64,000 nucleotides of DNA from Novilysobacter_A longmucuonensis (GCF_046600735.1 NZ_JBJMAW010000005.1:140009-204008); one strand, 5' to 3'; shown: positions 55,961-64,000, numbered from the stretch's first letter. Notes: generated by a model not told the origin, from the letters alone. Numbers and translations are program-made.

Positions 55961-58525
55961 ATGGCCCAGGCAAAACCCGTAGTCCTGGTCACCGGCAGCA
56001 GCGGGTTCATCGGATCGGCGGTGGTCCAGAAGCTGGCCGGAGAGTTCGACGTGGTCGGAATGGACCGCGACGCCTCGCCGCGCGCCTGCGCGGCGGCCGA
56101 GCACATCGGCATCGACCTGACCTCCGCCGACAGCATCGCCGCTGCGATGGAGCGGGTGCGCTTCGCACATGGCGGCACCATTGCCTCGGTGATCCACCTG
56201 GCGTCGTATTTCGACCTCACCGGCGAGCCCGACCCGAAGTATGAGCAGGTCACGGTGGAGGGGACCAGGCGCTTGATCGAGGCGCTGGACGGTTTCGAGG
56301 TCGAACAGTTCGTGTTCGTCAGCACCATGCTGGTGCATGCGCCGACGCAGCCGGGCCAGCCGATCGACGAGCAATCGCCGCTCGATGAGCGGGCATTGCC
56401 GTACCGCCAGTCCAAAATCCGTACCGAACAGATGCTGCTGGAGCGTCACGGCTCGATACCGGTGGTGCTGCTACGTCCGGCCGGGGTGTACGACGACGGC
56501 GGCCACTCGGCGTTCCTGGCCCAGCAGATCGCGCGCATCTTCGAGCGGCAACTCGCGAGCCACGTCTATCCGGGCGCGCTGGAGACCGCGCAGCCGTGGC
56601 TGCACCTGGAGGACCTGACCGAGGCGCTGCTGCGCCTGGTGCGGCGCCGCAAAGAACTGCCGGCCGAGTTGCCGCTGCTGCTGGCCGAGGCCAGCGGGCT
56701 CAGCGTCGACCAGATGCAGCACACGCTGGGGCGTTTGATCCACGACGAGAGCTGGGACACGCGCGAGGTCCCCAAGGCCGTGGCCAAGGCCGGTGCCTGG
56801 GTGCAGGCCGACGTGCTGGACGAGGACACGTTCATCCGCCCATGGATGGTGGACATCGCCGACGATTATTACGAAGCCGACACCAGCCGCGCCCATCAGC
56901 TGCTCGACTGGACGCCGGCACATTCCTTGCGCGAAACCCTGCCGCGGATCATCGAGGCGCTCAAGGCCGAGCCGGTTGCCTGGTATCGCGGCAACAAGCT
57001 CAACCCGGCCAAGGTCGCGACGCTGGCGGTGGCCGATCAGACCGACACACGCGATGAACCCGTCGTCACCCGGCCGCGGGAGGAGGCCACCGGCGGCGAG
57101 TCGATGCGGGAGCACGCGCAGGGCATGCGCAGGATGCACTTCGACAAGCTGTGGGTGCATTTCCTCAATATCCTGCTGGGCGCGTGGCTGGCGACCAGCC
57201 CCTTCGTTTTCGGCGCATTCGATGCGTCCGGTTTCAGTGACGCGGTGCTGCGAATCACCGACGAACGCGGCCTGGCCGACCCGGCGGTACGCAGCGCAAT
57301 GCTCGGCTACAGCGATGTCATCAGCGGGCTGCTGATCATGCTGTTGGGCGCGCTGTCGCTGTCGACCCGGTTCTCCTGGGCGCAGTGGGGCAATGCCGCG
57401 GTCGGTGTATGGCTGCTGTTCGCGCCGCTGCTGTTTTGGACGCCGAGCGCAGCGGTCTACGCCAACGACACGCTGATCGGCGCGCTGGTCATCGCGTTCG
57501 CCGTCCTGGTGCCGATGATGCCGGGCATGGGCATGGCCGGGATGATGGACAAATCGGACCTGCCGGCCGGCTGGACCTATTCGCCCTCGACTTACCTGCA
57601 ACGGCTGCCGATCATCGCGCTGGGCCTGGTCGGGCTGCTGATCTCGCGGCACTTGGCGGCCTACCAGCTCGGGCACATCGACGCGGCCTGGGAGCCGTTC
57701 TTCGCGGGCCGGGCGGGGCTCAACGGCACCGAGGACATCATCACCTCCGACGTGTCCCGCGCGTGGCCGGTCTCCGACGGCGGATTGGGCGCGATGACCT
57801 ACATGTTCGAGATCCTGATGGGCGTCATGGGCGACCGCCGGCGCTGGCGCACGATGCCGTGGATGGTGGCCGCGTTCGGCATCGCGGTGGTACCGCTGGG
57901 CGTGATCAGCATCTATTTCATCGTGATCCAGCCGATCCAGATCGGCACCTGGTGCACCTTGTGCCTGGTGGCCGCGCTGGCGATGCTGGTGATGATTCCC
58001 TACAGCCTGGACGAGCTGGTCGCTACCGGGCAGTTCATGGTGCAGGACCGCCGTCGCGGCGGGTCGTTCTGGCGCACGTTCTTCAAAGGCGGCGCGCAGC
58101 CCGATGGAGGCATCGACGAGACCCCGGGCTTCGACGTGCCACTGTCGACATCGGTCAAGACCGCGCTGACCGGTGGCGCCAACATGCCATGGACGCTGGT
58201 GGTCAGCGCGCTGCTGGGTGCGTCACTGATGTTCACCCGGCTGCTGTTCGATACCCGGCCGCCCATGGCCGACAGCGATCATCTGGTCGGCGCGCTGATC
58301 GTCACCTTCGCGGTGATGGCGATGGCCGAAGTCGGGCGCACGCTGCGCTTCGTCAACGTCTGCTTCGGGCTGTGGCTGGTCATCGCGCCGTGGGTGCTGG
58401 GCGGGGCAGGGACCGTTGCATCCTGGACCGGGGTGCTGATCGGCCTGGCGGTGATCGCGCTGAGCCTGCCGCGCGGCAAGCGTAGTGGCGAGCACTACGG
58501 CAGCTGGGATCGTTTCGTGGTGTAG
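55961..58525 (+). CDS. NAD-dependent epimerase / SPW-repeat / VKOR-like membrane fusion protein
   Basis: 854 residues in three parts. Residues 1-340 are an extended SDR epimerase with TGSSGFIG (11-18), VSTMLVHAP and YRQSK (YxxxK). From about 400 there are membrane segments with SPW-type repeats (LGAWLATSPFVFG; VGVWLLFAPLLFW), then a VKOR-like four-helix part with the CxxC pair Cys665/Cys668 (TWCTLC), then a last SPW repeat (FGLWLVIAPWVLGG). VKOR enzymes also need a loop Cys pair, and none is seen. Start ATG 55961 has AAGGATG about 12 bases upstream. The role is unknown; the fusion suggests a membrane redox function coupled to NAD(P) chemistry (inference). Confidence 0.85.
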   Translation: MAQAKPVVLVTGSSGFIGSAVVQKLAGEFDVVGMDRDASPRACAAAEHIGIDLTSADSIAAAMERVRFAHGGTIASVIHLASYFDLTGEPDPKYEQVTVEGTRRLIEALDGFEVEQFVFVSTMLVHAPTQPGQPIDEQSPLDERALPYRQSKIRTEQMLLERHGSIPVVLLRPAGVYDDGGHSAFLAQQIARIFERQLASHVYPGALETAQPWLHLEDLTEALLRLVRRRKELPAELPLLLAEASGLSVDQMQHTLGRLIHDESWDTREVPKAVAKAGAWVQADVLDEDTFIRPWMVDIADDYYEADTSRAHQLLDWTPAHSLRETLPRIIEALKAEPVAWYRGNKLNPAKVATLAVADQTDTRDEPVVTRPREEATGGESMREHAQGMRRMHFDKLWVHFLNILLGAWLATSPFVFGAFDASGFSDAVLRITDERGLADPAVRSAMLGYSDVISGLLIMLLGALSLSTRFSWAQWGNAAVGVWLLFAPLLFWTPSAAVYANDTLIGALVIAFAVLVPMMPGMGMAGMMDKSDLPAGWTYSPSTYLQRLPIIALGLVGLLISRHLAAYQLGHIDAAWEPFFAGRAGLNGTEDIITSDVSRAWPVSDGGLGAMTYMFEILMGVMGDRRRWRTMPWMVAAFGIAVVPLGVISIYFIVIQPIQIGTWCTLCLVAALAMLVMIPYSLDELVATGQFMVQDRRRGGSFWRTFFKGGAQPDGGIDETPGFDVPLSTSVKTALTGGANMPWTLVVSALLGASLMFTRLLFDTRPPMADSDHLVGALIVTFAVMAMAEVGRTLRFVNVCFGLWLVIAPWVLGGAGTVASWTGVLIGLAVIALSLPRGKRSGEHYGSWDRFVV

Positions 58526-58605
58526 GGCGGGCGGGCACAGCCGCCGCGCGGGCGCACACTCGCCTGCCGTGCTTGCCGCGCAAGCCTGTGAGCAGGAGAA
58601 CCCGG

Positions 58606-59502
58606 ATGGGCGCAGGCCACGCGCACGCAAGCGGCACCATCGAGCACGAGCGCCCGCTGTGGTGGGCACTCGGGTTGACGGTGGTATTCCTGTGCGCCGA
58701 AGTGGTCGGTGGGCTGCTCACCAACAGCCTGGCATTGCTCTCGGATGCGGCGCACATGGGCACCGACGTGATCGCACTGGCGATTTCGCTGGCGGCGGTG
58801 CGCCTGGCCCGGCGTCCGGCCGATGCCCGGCGCACCTACGGTTATGCGCGCATGGAAGCGCTCGGGGCGATGGTCAACGGTGCATTGCTGTTCCTGGTGG
58901 CCGGCTACATCCTGTGGGAGGCGGTCGGCCGCTTCCGCGCGCCGCCGCCGGTGGCTTCCGGCGGCATGCTGGCGATCGCGGTGCTCGGCCTGGTGGTCAA
59001 CCTGGTCGCCATGCGCCTGCTCAAGGCCGGCAGCGGTCAGAGCCTCAACCTGCGGGGTGCCTACCTGGAGGTCTGGGCCGACATGCTGGGCTCGGTCGGG
59101 GTGATCATCGGCGCGCTGCTCATCGAGTTCACCGGCTTCTATCTGGCCGATCCCGTCATCGCCGTGCTGATCGGCCTGTGGGTGCTACCGCGCACCTGGA
59201 TGCTGCTGCGCGAGGCCGGTCACGTGCTCATGCAGGGCGTGCCGGCCGGCCTGGAGCTGGAGCAGGTCCGCGCGGCACTGCTGTCGCACCCAGGCGTCGA
59301 TGCGGTGCATGACCTGCACGTGTGGGCGCTGGGATCGAGGCAACCGGTGCTGACCGCGCATGTGGTGCTCGGAGCCGGAGCCACCGACGCCGACCGCGTC
59401 CGCAGCGCACTGGCCGATGAGCTGCACGCGCAATTCGGCATCGGCCACGCGACGCTGCAGGTGGAGCGCACTCCATGCATCGACCAGCCTCCGAATGCAT
59501 GA
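58606..59502 (+). CDS. cation diffusion facilitator (CzcD/ZitB-type)
   Basis: A 298-residue metal/proton antiporter with six TM helices and a cytoplasmic C-terminal domain (HPGVDAVHDLHVWALGS). TM2 has His50 and Asp54 (SDAAHMGTD) as in zinc exporters, but TM5 has Glu155 and Asp159 (LEVWAD) where ZitB-like zinc CDFs have HxxxD, so the metal site is HD-ED. Start ATG 58606 follows AGGAGAA; a TTG upstream is less likely. An N-terminal His-poor tail (GHAHASG) is short. Confidence 0.9.
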   Translation: MGAGHAHASGTIEHERPLWWALGLTVVFLCAEVVGGLLTNSLALLSDAAHMGTDVIALAISLAAVRLARRPADARRTYGYARMEALGAMVNGALLFLVAGYILWEAVGRFRAPPPVASGGMLAIAVLGLVVNLVAMRLLKAGSGQSLNLRGAYLEVWADMLGSVGVIIGALLIEFTGFYLADPVIAVLIGLWVLPRTWMLLREAGHVLMQGVPAGLELEQVRAALLSHPGVDAVHDLHVWALGSRQPVLTAHVVLGAGATDADRVRSALADELHAQFGIGHATLQVERTPCIDQPPNA

Positions 59503-59651
59503 GGCAGGACGCGGCGGGCGTGAGTCGCGCTCGCCGGATCACCTGCATCGAGCGATGCCGCGGCAGCTTTCACCCTGCTCTGGCAGCGCGAAGCCCAGCA
59601 TGTCGAGGCAACAGGGCAGGGTGGCCGAGTGCGTCGCCGCAGGAGTCGATG

Positions 59652-61001
59652 ATGCTTTGCAAATGTCCCGCGATTTCCGCCTGGCGTGTCGTTCTCGCGC
59701 TGCTGGCGGCGTTCACGTTGAGTGCGTGCCTCGGACAGGCGCGCTACCGCGTGGCTGCGGGCAGCGGCCCCGATCCGGTACTGCCGACGCCGAAGGACCG
59801 GCTGGTCCCGGTCTTCGACATCGCACCGGCGCAGCGTTGGCCGCCGGGCCGCACGCCGTTGGCGCCGAACGGCCTGGCGGTCAATGCGTTCGCAACCGGC
59901 CTGGACCACCCGCGCTGGCTGCACGTGCTGCCCAATGGTGATGTGCTGGTGGCCGAGGCGCAGGCGCCCGAGGAGAGCGGATTGCCCGGACTCAAGGGCA
60001 AGTTGATGGGGCTTGTGCAAAAGATCACCGGGTCCAACCTGCCGAGCGCAGACCGCATCACACTGCTGCGCGATACCGACGGCGATGGGATTGCCGACGT
60101 GCGCAGCGCGCTGCTCGAGCAGTTGCACTCGCCGTTCGGCATGACGCTGGTCGGGGATAGTCTGTACGTGGCCAATACCGATGCGGTCGTGCGCTTCCCA
60201 TACCGGCGGGGCGTCCTGCGGATCGAGGCACCGGGAGAGCAGGTCGCGGAACTGCCGGCCGGCCCGATCAACCGTCACTGGACCCGCAACGTCATTGCCG
60301 ACGCCTCGGGGCAGCGGCTGTTCGTCACGGTCGGCTCCAACAGCAACATTGCCGAATACGGCATGGAGCAGGAGATCGGTCGCGCCGCGGTGCACGAACT
60401 CGACTTGCAGACCGGCGAGATGCGCCTGTTCGCGTCGGGCCTGCGCAACCCGAACGGGCTCGCGTTCGAACCGGCCACGGGCGCGCTGTGGGTCTCCGTC
60501 AACGAGCGCGACGAACTGGGCAGCGACCTGGTGCCCGACTACATGACACCGCTGGAGCGCGAGCAGTTCTATGGCTGGCCTTACAGCTACTTCGGACAGC
60601 ACGTCGACCCGCGCGTGCACCCGCAGCGCCCGGAACTGGTGGCAGCCGCGGTCGAGCCGGCCTACGCGCTCGGCCCGCATACGTCCAGCATGGGTCTGGT
60701 GTTCTATCGGGGCGACCTGCTGCCGCCGCACTATCGCGGCGGTGCCTTCGTGTCCCAGCGCGGCTCCTGGAACCGGCGTCCGCCGAGCGGCTACCGTGTC
60801 GTGTTCGTGCCGTTTGCCGCGGGGCGACCCGTCGGCCTGCCGCAGGATGTGTTGACCGGCTTTCTGGACAGCGACGGTGGCGCGCTCGGGCGCCCGGTGG
60901 GCCTGGAAGTCGCCGCCGACGGCGCCCTGCTGGTGGCCGATGATGTCGGCAACACCGTCTGGCGGATCGCGCCAGCGCGCCAGGGCAGGGCAGGGCCATG
61001 A
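59652..61001 (+). CDS. PQQ-type sugar/sorbosone dehydrogenase-family lipoprotein
   Basis: A 449-residue predicted lipoprotein (lipobox LSAC near residue 26) with a six-bladed beta-propeller of the soluble aldose/sorbosone dehydrogenase family: GLDHPRWLHVLPNGDVLVAE, SPFGMTLVGDSLYVANTD, GLRNPNGLAFEPATGALW and SMGLVFYRGDLLPPHY. Such proteins oxidise sugars or aldehydes with PQQ, but PQQ use is not proven for this subgroup. Two adjacent ATGs (59649 and 59652) follow AGGAG; the second has better spacing. Confidence 0.88.
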   Translation: MLCKCPAISAWRVVLALLAAFTLSACLGQARYRVAAGSGPDPVLPTPKDRLVPVFDIAPAQRWPPGRTPLAPNGLAVNAFATGLDHPRWLHVLPNGDVLVAEAQAPEESGLPGLKGKLMGLVQKITGSNLPSADRITLLRDTDGDGIADVRSALLEQLHSPFGMTLVGDSLYVANTDAVVRFPYRRGVLRIEAPGEQVAELPAGPINRHWTRNVIADASGQRLFVTVGSNSNIAEYGMEQEIGRAAVHELDLQTGEMRLFASGLRNPNGLAFEPATGALWVSVNERDELGSDLVPDYMTPLEREQFYGWPYSYFGQHVDPRVHPQRPELVAAAVEPAYALGPHTSSMGLVFYRGDLLPPHYRGGAFVSQRGSWNRRPPSGYRVVFVPFAAGRPVGLPQDVLTGFLDSDGGALGRPVGLEVAADGALLVADDVGNTVWRIAPARQGRAGP

Positions 61002-61065
61002 TCGCGATGCAGCCCGACCCATGCAGACTGCCATCCCCGCAACCGCAGAAGGAGCACCCCACGCC

Positions 61066-61773
61066 ATGATCGAGCTCCATTACTGGCCCACGCCCAATGG
61101 CCACAAGGTCACGATGTTCCTCGAGGAGGCGGGGCTGGAGTACCGCATCCATCCGGTCGACATCAGCGCCGGCGACCAGTTCAAGCCGGAGTTCCTCGCC
61201 TTTTCGCCGAACAACCGCATGCCCGCGATCATCGATGCGGCACCGGCCGACGGCGGCGACGCGATCACCGTGTTCGAGTCCGGCGCGGTCTTGCTGTATC
61301 TGGCGGAGAAGACCGGCAGGTTCCTGCCACCGGACATCCGCGGCAGGAAAACCGCGATGGAATGGCTGTTCTGGCAAATGGGCGGGCTGGGGCCAATGGC
61401 GGGTCAGAACCATCATTTCGGCATATACGCGCCGGAAAAGATCCCGTACGCGGTCGACCGTTACGTCAACGAGACCAACCGCCTCTACGGCGTGCTCGAC
61501 CGGCGCTTGGCCGGCCGCGAGTTCATCGCCGGCGAGTCCTACACGATCGCCGACATGGCCTGCTATCCCTGGATCGTGCCGTGGGAGCGGCAGCAGCAGG
61601 ATCTCAACGATTTCCCCGACCTGCGTCGCTGGTTCGAGTCCGTGCGGGCGCGTCCAGCGACCGAGCGCGCCTACGCCCGCGGCGAGCCGTTCGCCAGTCG
61701 CCCGGCGGTGACAGAGCAAGGCAGGAATGTCCTGTTCGGGCAAACCAGCGCGAGCGTCCGTCAGCAGCGCTGA
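61066..61773 (+). CDS. yfcG: glutathione S-transferase-like disulfide-bond oxidoreductase (YfcG/YghU type)
   Basis: A 235-residue GST-fold protein with the YfcG-type N-terminus YWPTPNGHKVTMFLEEAGLE and SPNNRMPAIID, the VFESGAVLLYLAEKTG glutathione-site helix, and WQMGGLGPMAGQNHHF in the all-helical domain. Family members use two glutathiones to reduce disulfides rather than conjugate them. Start ATG 61066; an ATG at 61021 would add residues containing the GGAG ribosome binding site. Confidence 0.93.
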   Translation: MIELHYWPTPNGHKVTMFLEEAGLEYRIHPVDISAGDQFKPEFLAFSPNNRMPAIIDAAPADGGDAITVFESGAVLLYLAEKTGRFLPPDIRGRKTAMEWLFWQMGGLGPMAGQNHHFGIYAPEKIPYAVDRYVNETNRLYGVLDRRLAGREFIAGESYTIADMACYPWIVPWERQQQDLNDFPDLRRWFESVRARPATERAYARGEPFASRPAVTEQGRNVLFGQTSASVRQQR

Positions 61774-61902
61774 GGGCCGCGCGCCGAGGCGGCGCGCAGG
61801 ACCATTCCGCTCTTTAGCGCACGTGAACCGCGCGGCGAGGCTTCCTACGCGCCGACGCCGTCCCTCGAGGTCGGCGGTGATATTCCAAGGAACGCGCAGG
61901 CG

Positions 61903-62118
61903 ATGAACACCCCTGCCTGCAAACCCGCTTTTGATACCCTCCGCGCAGGGGAGGGAACCAATGCGAAGATCATCATTGCCGCGTTGCTCGCGGCTCCGCT
62001 GCTGGCCAGCGGCCAGACGCTCTATCGGTGTGTCGAGAAAGGAAAACCGACCAGCTTCCAGCGGCGACGTGGCCCGGAAAAAATGCAGCCTTCGGTCTCG
62101 CAAGCCTGTGCCCAATGA
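61903..62118 (+). pseudogene. broken DUF4124-like small exported protein
   Basis: The frame IIIAALLAAPLLASGQTLYRCVEKG looks like the signal peptide and first strand of DUF4124 proteins (QxxYRC). However, the only well-placed ATG (61964, after GGGGAGGGAACCA) is in another frame, and the C-terminus lacks the second conserved Cys context. A one-base frameshift near the start and decay of the end are likely. An intact short protein with an unusual start cannot be excluded. Confidence 0.5.
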
Positions 62119-62178
62119 TCTGCTCGGTCGCTTGGCCCATTCGACGCCACATCCATTCCGCGAGTCGGTCGTGAGCGG

Positions 62179-62772
62179 TTGCGTCTGCAGGTAGCGGGCT
62201 CCATAACCGAGTGTGGAAATTTTCTGTCTGACAGTCACTGGCCCACGCCCTTGCCGAACAGTCTTGGGCGCAAGTACCCGGATGCCAGCCGCGGTTACAA
62301 AATGGGCCTTGTGTCCGGCGTCTTGGTACGCCGCGCCATCGTTCGCTTTGGCTATTGCGGCGTGCCGCTCTCAACGCTAGAAGCAATGGGTCAAGACTTC
62401 GCCCGTAGCTACCTGCCCAGTACGCTTCGCCCAGAAGAGATGCAACGTATTGCCTGGCACAAGGCCCGAGGCCACAAGGTTGTTGTGGTGTCCGGCGGAC
62501 TGGATGTCTACTTGGCGCCGTGGTGCCAGGAGCATGGACTGGAGCTTATCTGCTCATCCCTAAGGCACTTTCAGGGTGTTCTGACGGGCCACTACCTCGG
62601 GGAGCAATGCGTGCTTGCGGAAAAGGCCCGTCGCGTTCATGAGCAGTACGACCTAAGCTTATTCCCGACAATCTACGCCTATGGTGACACTCCGGAAGAC
62701 ACGGATCTTCTTGGCCTAGCCAGCAAGCGGTACTACCAATGGCAGGAAGTTGACGCCGCAGTTGGGCTCTAA
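62179..62772 (+). pseudogene. HAD-IB phosphatase cassette lacking its N-terminal nucleophile motif
   Basis: From about 62296 the frame matches HAD-IB phosphatases: KMGLVSGVLVRRAIVRFGY, RGHKVVVVSGGLDVYLAPW (motif II Ser), LAEKARR (motif III Lys) and YGDTPEDTD (motif IV). The first about 40 codons of the frame are not family-like and there is no DxDGT motif I, so it should be inactive. Base and codon use are less GC-biased than the neighbours. The stop codon lies within the attC core site, as in integron cassettes. Confidence 0.75.
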
Positions 62773-62877
62773 CAACTCATTCAAGCCGAACCCGCTTTGT
62801 CGCTTCGTTGAAACTTGTCACTGCTCGTGTTCCTGGCCCTCCCGGTTCGCGTGTTGCAGGTCGGCTTAGTGTTAGGC
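62767..62877. mobile_element. integron attC site (111 bases)
   Basis: The outer core sites CTCTAAC (62767-62773) and GTTAGGC (62871-62877) are complementary. The inner boxes TCAAGCCGA (62781-62789) and TCGGCTTA (62861-62868) pair with an extra base. The TCAAGCCGAACCCGC style matches xanthomonad chromosomal attC sites. The loop holds about 70 bases. No integrase gene or second attC is visible in the window. Confidence 0.8.
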
Positions 62878-63272
62878 CCTGGAGGCAGACATGCTGCGAA
62901 TACTACCGGTCGCGTGCTGTTTTTGACGCAACGACTGGTCTTGGCGACGTGGCTGCTGGGGAAGTATTCGGCTCGCTTTGCTGACCTCACTACCGGCTCT
63001 CGGGGGTTTTTGTACTCGCTCGGACTCATACTCCCGCAATCCCGCTTCTCCAGGGTTCCGCGGACTAGTCAATGCCGGTTCCGTCCGTGCAATCAAGCGC
63101 GACAAGGCGCATGCCGCTATCTGGTGACAGGAGCTGTAATTACATGAATCGACCGGTTCAAGACCTCTTCGCACAGTTTGCACGCCTCATTCGGATGGCG
63201 CTCCATGCAACCACGTAGCGTTGAGATGAAGTTTTCTCTGGAACACCCGCGTCATCCGGAGGGCTGATAGCC
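62878..63272 (+). other. region after attC, possible decayed cassette
   Basis: Directly after the attC is CCTGGAGGCAGACATG (ATG 62891), the place and form of a cassette start. That frame stops after 11 codons, while the next frame stays open to 63147 with FLTQRLVLATWLLGKYSARF. I do not recognise a protein. A frameshifted small cassette is plausible. The last about 100 bases should hold the promoter of the Crp/Fnr gene. Confidence 0.35.
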
Positions 63273-63875
63273 ATGGAGCATCACGACGATTTCGCTGAAC
63301 TCACTGGCCTGCTGCAGGGCCTAGCCGCGCTGCCCGCGTCTGAGCTCGCGTGGTTGCATAACCATAGCCGCACGCGAACCTATGCCTCTGGCGAAGCGCT
63401 AATCGACGTCGGCGCAAAGCCGAGCCAATTCTGGTTTTTGGCATCGGGCTTCCTGAGGTTCTTCTACGTCACGTCCGGCGGACGCGAGTACAACAAGGCT
63501 TTCGCACGGCCCGGCGAAATCGTGGCACCGCTGTCGGCCATGCTCTCGGGTGCTCCCAACGGCTTCGTTATCGCCGCGATCGCCCCGGTGCGCGTGCTTG
63601 CATACCCCGTGGCGCTGCTCCCGGAGCTTTACGAGCGTCACCCCGGCTGGGAACGCGTGGGCAGGGTGCTTGCCGAACAGATGGCGGTGCGCAAGGAGGC
63701 GCGTGAGCGCGAATTGCTGCTCGACACGGCCCTGGTGCGGTTCGGCCGGTTCGCTGACCGCTATCCCGAACTGGTGCAGTGGATCCCGCAGCGCCAGATC
63801 GCTTCCTACATCGGCGTCACCGAACAGGCATTGTCGCGGCTGTTGCGCGACTGGCGGACAAGCCGGCCGACTTGA
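63273..63875 (+). CDS. Crp/Fnr-family transcriptional regulator
   Basis: A 200-residue regulator with an N-terminal cyclic-nucleotide-binding-type beta-barrel (YASGEALIDVGAKPSQFWFL, ASGFLRFFYV) and a short C-terminal HTH (IPQRQIASYIGVTEQALSRL). There are no Fnr-type Cys residues, so it is not an iron-sulfur oxygen sensor. It belongs to the short Crp-like group that often acts as single-domain-output regulators; ligand unknown. Start ATG 63273 follows GGAGG at a slightly long spacing. It stands alone between the integron scar and an IS element. Confidence 0.88.
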   Translation: MEHHDDFAELTGLLQGLAALPASELAWLHNHSRTRTYASGEALIDVGAKPSQFWFLASGFLRFFYVTSGGREYNKAFARPGEIVAPLSAMLSGAPNGFVIAAIAPVRVLAYPVALLPELYERHPGWERVGRVLAEQMAVRKEARERELLLDTALVRFGRFADRYPELVQWIPQRQIASYIGVTEQALSRLLRDWRTSRPT

Positions 63876-63970
63876 TCGATGTTAATGCGGTGCGGAAGTG
63901 TCCGACGTCCCCCCGCTTTTGAGTAGCACGGCGATCTGGAGTCCAATCCCCAACGACAAGGAGATTGGAC

Positions 63971-64000
63971 GTGAAGAAGCGCTTTTCCGAAGAACAAATC
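63971..64000 (+). mobile_element. IS3-family transposase OrfA, first codons
   Basis: GTG at 63971 after AAGGAG begins MKKRFSEEQI, the characteristic start of IS3-family (IS407-like) OrfA, and is cut by the window end. The IS left end probably lies at about 63890-63930 (around TGTCCGACGTCCCCC), between the Crp/Fnr stop and OrfA. Confidence 0.75.

Noticed and set aside
63893..63930. Exact left inverted repeat of the IS3-family element
   Set aside because: The right end lies outside the window, so the terminal repeat cannot be matched and no boundary is claimed.

Overview
The window is about 64 kb of very GC-rich chromosomal DNA. Gene content and repeats point to a gammaproteobacterium of the Xanthomonadaceae/Lysobacteraceae, near Lysobacter, Luteimonas or Xanthomonas. 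The indicators are a bacterial kynurenine operon, an rpsF-rpsR-rplI-dnaB-alr order, a GlgE/TreYZ alpha-glucan cluster with a TreS-maltokinase fusion, tmRNA with an ANDDNYALAA tag, and dense GTAG-starting REP palindromes like the SMAG elements of Stenotrophomonas. The genus is an inference.

Layout. 1-4.7 kb (minus strand): kynurenine (tryptophan-degradation) operon with an SDR oxidoreductase, 2-aminomuconic semialdehyde dehydrogenase, small membrane protein, beta-carbonic anhydrase, RidA-family 2-aminomuconate deaminase and 3-hydroxyanthranilate dioxygenase (cut by the window edge), preceded by two small coupled genes. 4.8-15 kb: housekeeping block of asnS, an A-type Fe-S carrier, a DUF885 peptidase-like protein, rpsF-rpsR-rplI, dnaB, alr and photolyase. 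15.3-18.5 kb: secreted subtilase, OmpA-family lipoprotein, and a scar where a truncated MgtC gene abuts a histidine-kinase fragment. 19-23.9 kb: two DUF4402 secreted proteins, a PapD-like chaperone and a divergent usher-like outer-membrane protein, probably an atypical chaperone-usher surface-fibre system.

24-42.5 kb (minus strand): a seven-gene alpha-glucan/trehalose cluster, transcribed glgE, treS-mak, glgB, glgX, treZ, malQ, treY. TreS-maltokinase makes maltose 1-phosphate, GlgE polymerises it, GlgB branches the glucan, GlgX and MalQ debranch and remodel it, and TreY/TreZ return it to trehalose. Five adjacent genes overlap by 1-8 bases. glgB carries an in-frame REP element and a Gly-Gly-Ser coding microrepeat in its N-terminal domain.

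42.5-47.5 kb: a frameshifted cysteine-rich gene remnant, a small membrane protein, a scar of HTH-regulator and RhuM fragments just downstream of the tmRNA gene, ssrA itself with promoter and terminator, a CHASE-type histidine kinase and a BON-domain protein. 47.9-53 kb: pcm overlapping an erythromycin-esterase-family gene, and the ybhP-clsB-ybhN membrane-lipid operon. 53.5-62 kb: two ferritin-like proteins divergent from an unusual epimerase-SPW-VKOR membrane fusion, then a cation-diffusion-facilitator, a PQQ-type sugar dehydrogenase lipoprotein and a YfcG-like disulfide reductase. 61.9-64 kb: an eroded accessory end with a broken DUF4124-like gene, a HAD phosphatase cassette lacking its nucleophile motif, an integron attC site, a Crp/Fnr regulator and the left end of an IS3-family element.

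The best candidates for new biology are the DUF4402 chaperone/usher-like cluster and the epimerase-SPW-VKOR fusion with its ferritin-like neighbours. The best evolutionary observations are the REP insertion inside glgB, the ssrA-adjacent scar and the lone attC site. All calls come from reading the sequence; no database search was run.
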